Assembly (NCBI GenBank): GCA_036518955.1
Contig: DATDMG010000214.1
Span: 1-6,326 of the forward strand
Reading direction: 5' to 3'
Length of the DNA stretch: 6,326 nt
DNA from: DATDMG01 sp036518955
GTDB lineage: Bacteria > Actinomycetota > Actinomycetes > Actinomycetales > Kineosporiaceae
Shown here: positions 5,235 to 6,326 of the stretch, piece by piece
How the letters are laid out: each line of letters starts with the position of its first letter
Numbering within the stretch: position 1 is the stretch's first letter
Notes under the pieces: generated by a model
Seen by the model: only the letters and a program-made list of their open reading frames with translations
The model's database searches: none
Told to the model about the DNA's origin: nothing
Translations under genes and position numbers: made by a program

Positions 5235-6247
5235 CACTCCCTGTCCCCGAGGTCGTCGGGTCGGCCCGCTCGCGCCGGCTGCGGCTGCCGCGATCCTGGG
5301 TGCCGGTGGTGGCGACGCTGGTACTGCTGGTGATCATGTACAGCGTGGGGGTGGCCCGGTACCCGGCGTTCTCCGACCCGCAGGTCATCCTGAACGTCTT
5401 CATCGACAACGGTTTCCTGCTCGTCGTCGCGGTCGGGATGACGTTCGTCATCCTCACCGGAGGCATCGACCTGTCGGTCGGCTCGGTGGTCGCCCTCACC
5501 ACGATCGTGACGGCGTCCCTGCTGCGGGACGGATGGCCGGCGGGCGTGGTGGCGGTCCTGGTGCTGTTGATGGGGTCGACGCTCGGCCTGGCGATGGGTT
5601 GCATGATCCACTTCTTCGAGATCCAACCCTTCGTCGTGACGCTCGCCGGGATGTTCCTGGCGCGCGGGCTGTGCTACACGATCAGCACGTCCGCGATCAC
5701 CATCGACAACGGGTTCTGGACGACGATGGCCAACAGTCGCATCGCTGTCGCCGGCTATCACGTCTCCCCGAGCGTGCTGATCGCGCTGGCGGTCCTGATC
5801 GTCGGTGGGGTGGTGCTGGCCTCCACCCCGTTCGGCCGGTCGGTGTACGCCATCGGCGGCAGCGCCCAGTCGGCGCTGCTGATGGGTCTGGCCCTCGGGC
5901 GCACCCGGATCGCCGTCTACACGATCAGCGGCTTCTGCTCGGCCCTGGGCGGGATCCTGATCACGTTCTACGAGGCCTCCGGTGACCCGTTGCGCGGGAT
6001 CGGGCTGGAACTCGACGCCATCGCCGCGGTGGTGATCGGCGGCACCCTGCTCACCGGAGGGTCCGGCTACCTGATCGGGACCGTGTTCGGGGTGCTGGTG
6101 CTCGGGCTGATCCAGACCGTGATCAACTTCGAGGGCACCCTGAGCTCGTGGTGGACCAAGATCGTGATCGGCATCCTGCTGCTGGCGTTCATCCTGCTTC
6201 AGCGCGTCGTCGGCCTTCGGGGTGCGCCGGTTCTGCCTCGCCGCTGA
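5231..6247 (+). CDS. yjfF: Sugar ABC transporter permease 2 (YjfF type)
   Basis: This 338-residue membrane permease of the same family is the presumed heterodimer partner of permease 1. Hydrophobic segments lie near residues 23-42, 60-76, 103-126, 131-150, 179-197, 228-246, 261-271, 280-298 and 309-324. Motifs are AVGMTFVILTGGIDLSVGS (67-85), YAIGGSAQSALLMGLALGRTRI (206-227), GLELDAIAAVVIGGTLLTGG (258-277) and FEGTLSSWWTKIVIGILLL (300-318). The GTLSSWWTK block is nearly identical in E. coli YjfF and separates this protein from YtfT and RbsC. The start is the ATG of an ATGA overlap with permease 1, preceded at four bases by a near-perfect Shine-Dalgarno, GGAGGTGA (5219-5226). The N-terminal 20 residues include several arginines (R13, R15, R16, R18) before the first membrane segment, consistent with the positive-inside rule. 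It is the last certain gene of the operon, followed by a hairpin. The family and role are secure; the transported sugar is not. Confidence 0.92.
   Translation: MTLPVPEVVGSARSRRLRLPRSWVPVVATLVLLVIMYSVGVARYPAFSDPQVILNVFIDNGFLLVVAVGMTFVILTGGIDLSVGSVVALTTIVTASLLRDGWPAGVVAVLVLLMGSTLGLAMGCMIHFFEIQPFVVTLAGMFLARGLCYTISTSAITIDNGFWTTMANSRIAVAGYHVSPSVLIALAVLIVGGVVLASTPFGRSVYAIGGSAQSALLMGLALGRTRIAVYTISGFCSALGGILITFYEASGDPLRGIGLELDAIAAVVIGGTLLTGGSGYLIGTVFGVLVLGLIQTVINFEGTLSSWWTKIVIGILLLAFILLQRVVGLRGAPVLPRR
5465..5494 (+). repeat. 30-base exact repeat, copy in permease 2
   Basis: This is the second copy of the stretch at 4353-4382. It encodes residues 79-88 of permease 2 and is identical at every base, while the surrounding permease sequence has clearly diverged. 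Confidence 0.9.
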
Positions 6248-6251
6248 GCGG

Positions 6252-6278
6252 CCCCTCCTCGTCCTGCCGAGGGGTTCT
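6252..6278 (+). terminator. Hairpin after the operon, possible terminator
   Basis: CCCCTC (6252-6257) can pair with GAGGGG (6269-6274). Alternatively, 6255-6261 pairs with 6268-6274 around a six-base loop, with one G-T pair. TTCT follows immediately. It begins five bases after the stop of permease 2 and is the best terminator candidate in the window, though the T-run is poor and the stem is short. Confidence 0.45.
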
Positions 6279-6293
6279 GCCGGAGGGGGAGGC

Positions 6294-6326
6294 GTGACGT
6301 CGCCGCCGTCCGGGGCCAGGGCCCCG
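6294..6326 (+). CDS. Possible start of a further gene, cut by the window end
   Basis: A GTG at 6294 follows GGAGGGG (6282-6288) by five bases and opens a frame of eleven codons (MTSPPSGARAP) to the window edge. If real, this gene would follow the permease by 46 bases and could belong to the same operon, for instance as a sugar kinase or regulator. The G-rich stretch may instead be part of the termination region. Too little is visible to judge. Confidence 0.18.
   Translation, partial: MTSPPSGARAP

Noticed and set aside
6311..6326. Short inverted repeat CGGGGC/GCCCCG at the window end
   Set aside because: A six-bp GC stem is common by chance at this base composition and the following sequence is not visible.

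Overview
The window comes from a high-GC bacterium, most likely an actinobacterium. Codon third positions are strongly G/C, one gene starts with GTG behind a strong Shine-Dalgarno, the binding protein is a lipoprotein with an LAAC lipobox, and the operator-like sites resemble the TGTTAGCGCTAACA type common upstream of actinobacterial sugar genes. The genus cannot be read from the sequence.

Layout. Positions 1-928 (minus strand) hold the N-terminal three quarters of a cytochrome P450, cut by the window edge before the haem-cysteine region. A 560-base gap (929-1488) separates it from a divergent plus-strand operon. This gap carries a 19-bp-period tandem repeat with a TGATCAC core (1081-1137). 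It also carries two LacI-family operator-like palindromes (1222-1235 and 1421-1434), the first overlapping a candidate promoter. The operon then runs: lipoprotein sugar-binding protein (1489-2517), a 12-bp perfect intercistronic stem-loop (2525-2553), double-domain ABC ATPase (2629-4152), permease 1 (4149-5234), permease 2 (5231-6247), and a hairpin that may terminate transcription (6252-6278). The last three genes are joined by ATGA overlaps.

Function. The four genes match, in order and in sequence character, the E. coli galactofuranose importer ytfQ-ytfR-ytfT-yjfF and its relatives, such as bifidobacterial FruEKFG and Shewanella AraUVWZ. The lipoprotein would capture a monosaccharide outside the membrane, the two different permeases would form a heterodimeric channel, and the single fused ATPase would power uptake. 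The substrate is not settled by sequence; galactofuranose, arabinose, fructose or another pentose/hexose are all possible. The operators suggest control by a sugar-responsive LacI-family repressor that is not encoded in the window.

I do not see a wholly undescribed system here. The points most worth following are the paired operators, the intergenic tandem repeat, and an exact 30-base identity between the two permease genes that lies in frame in both.
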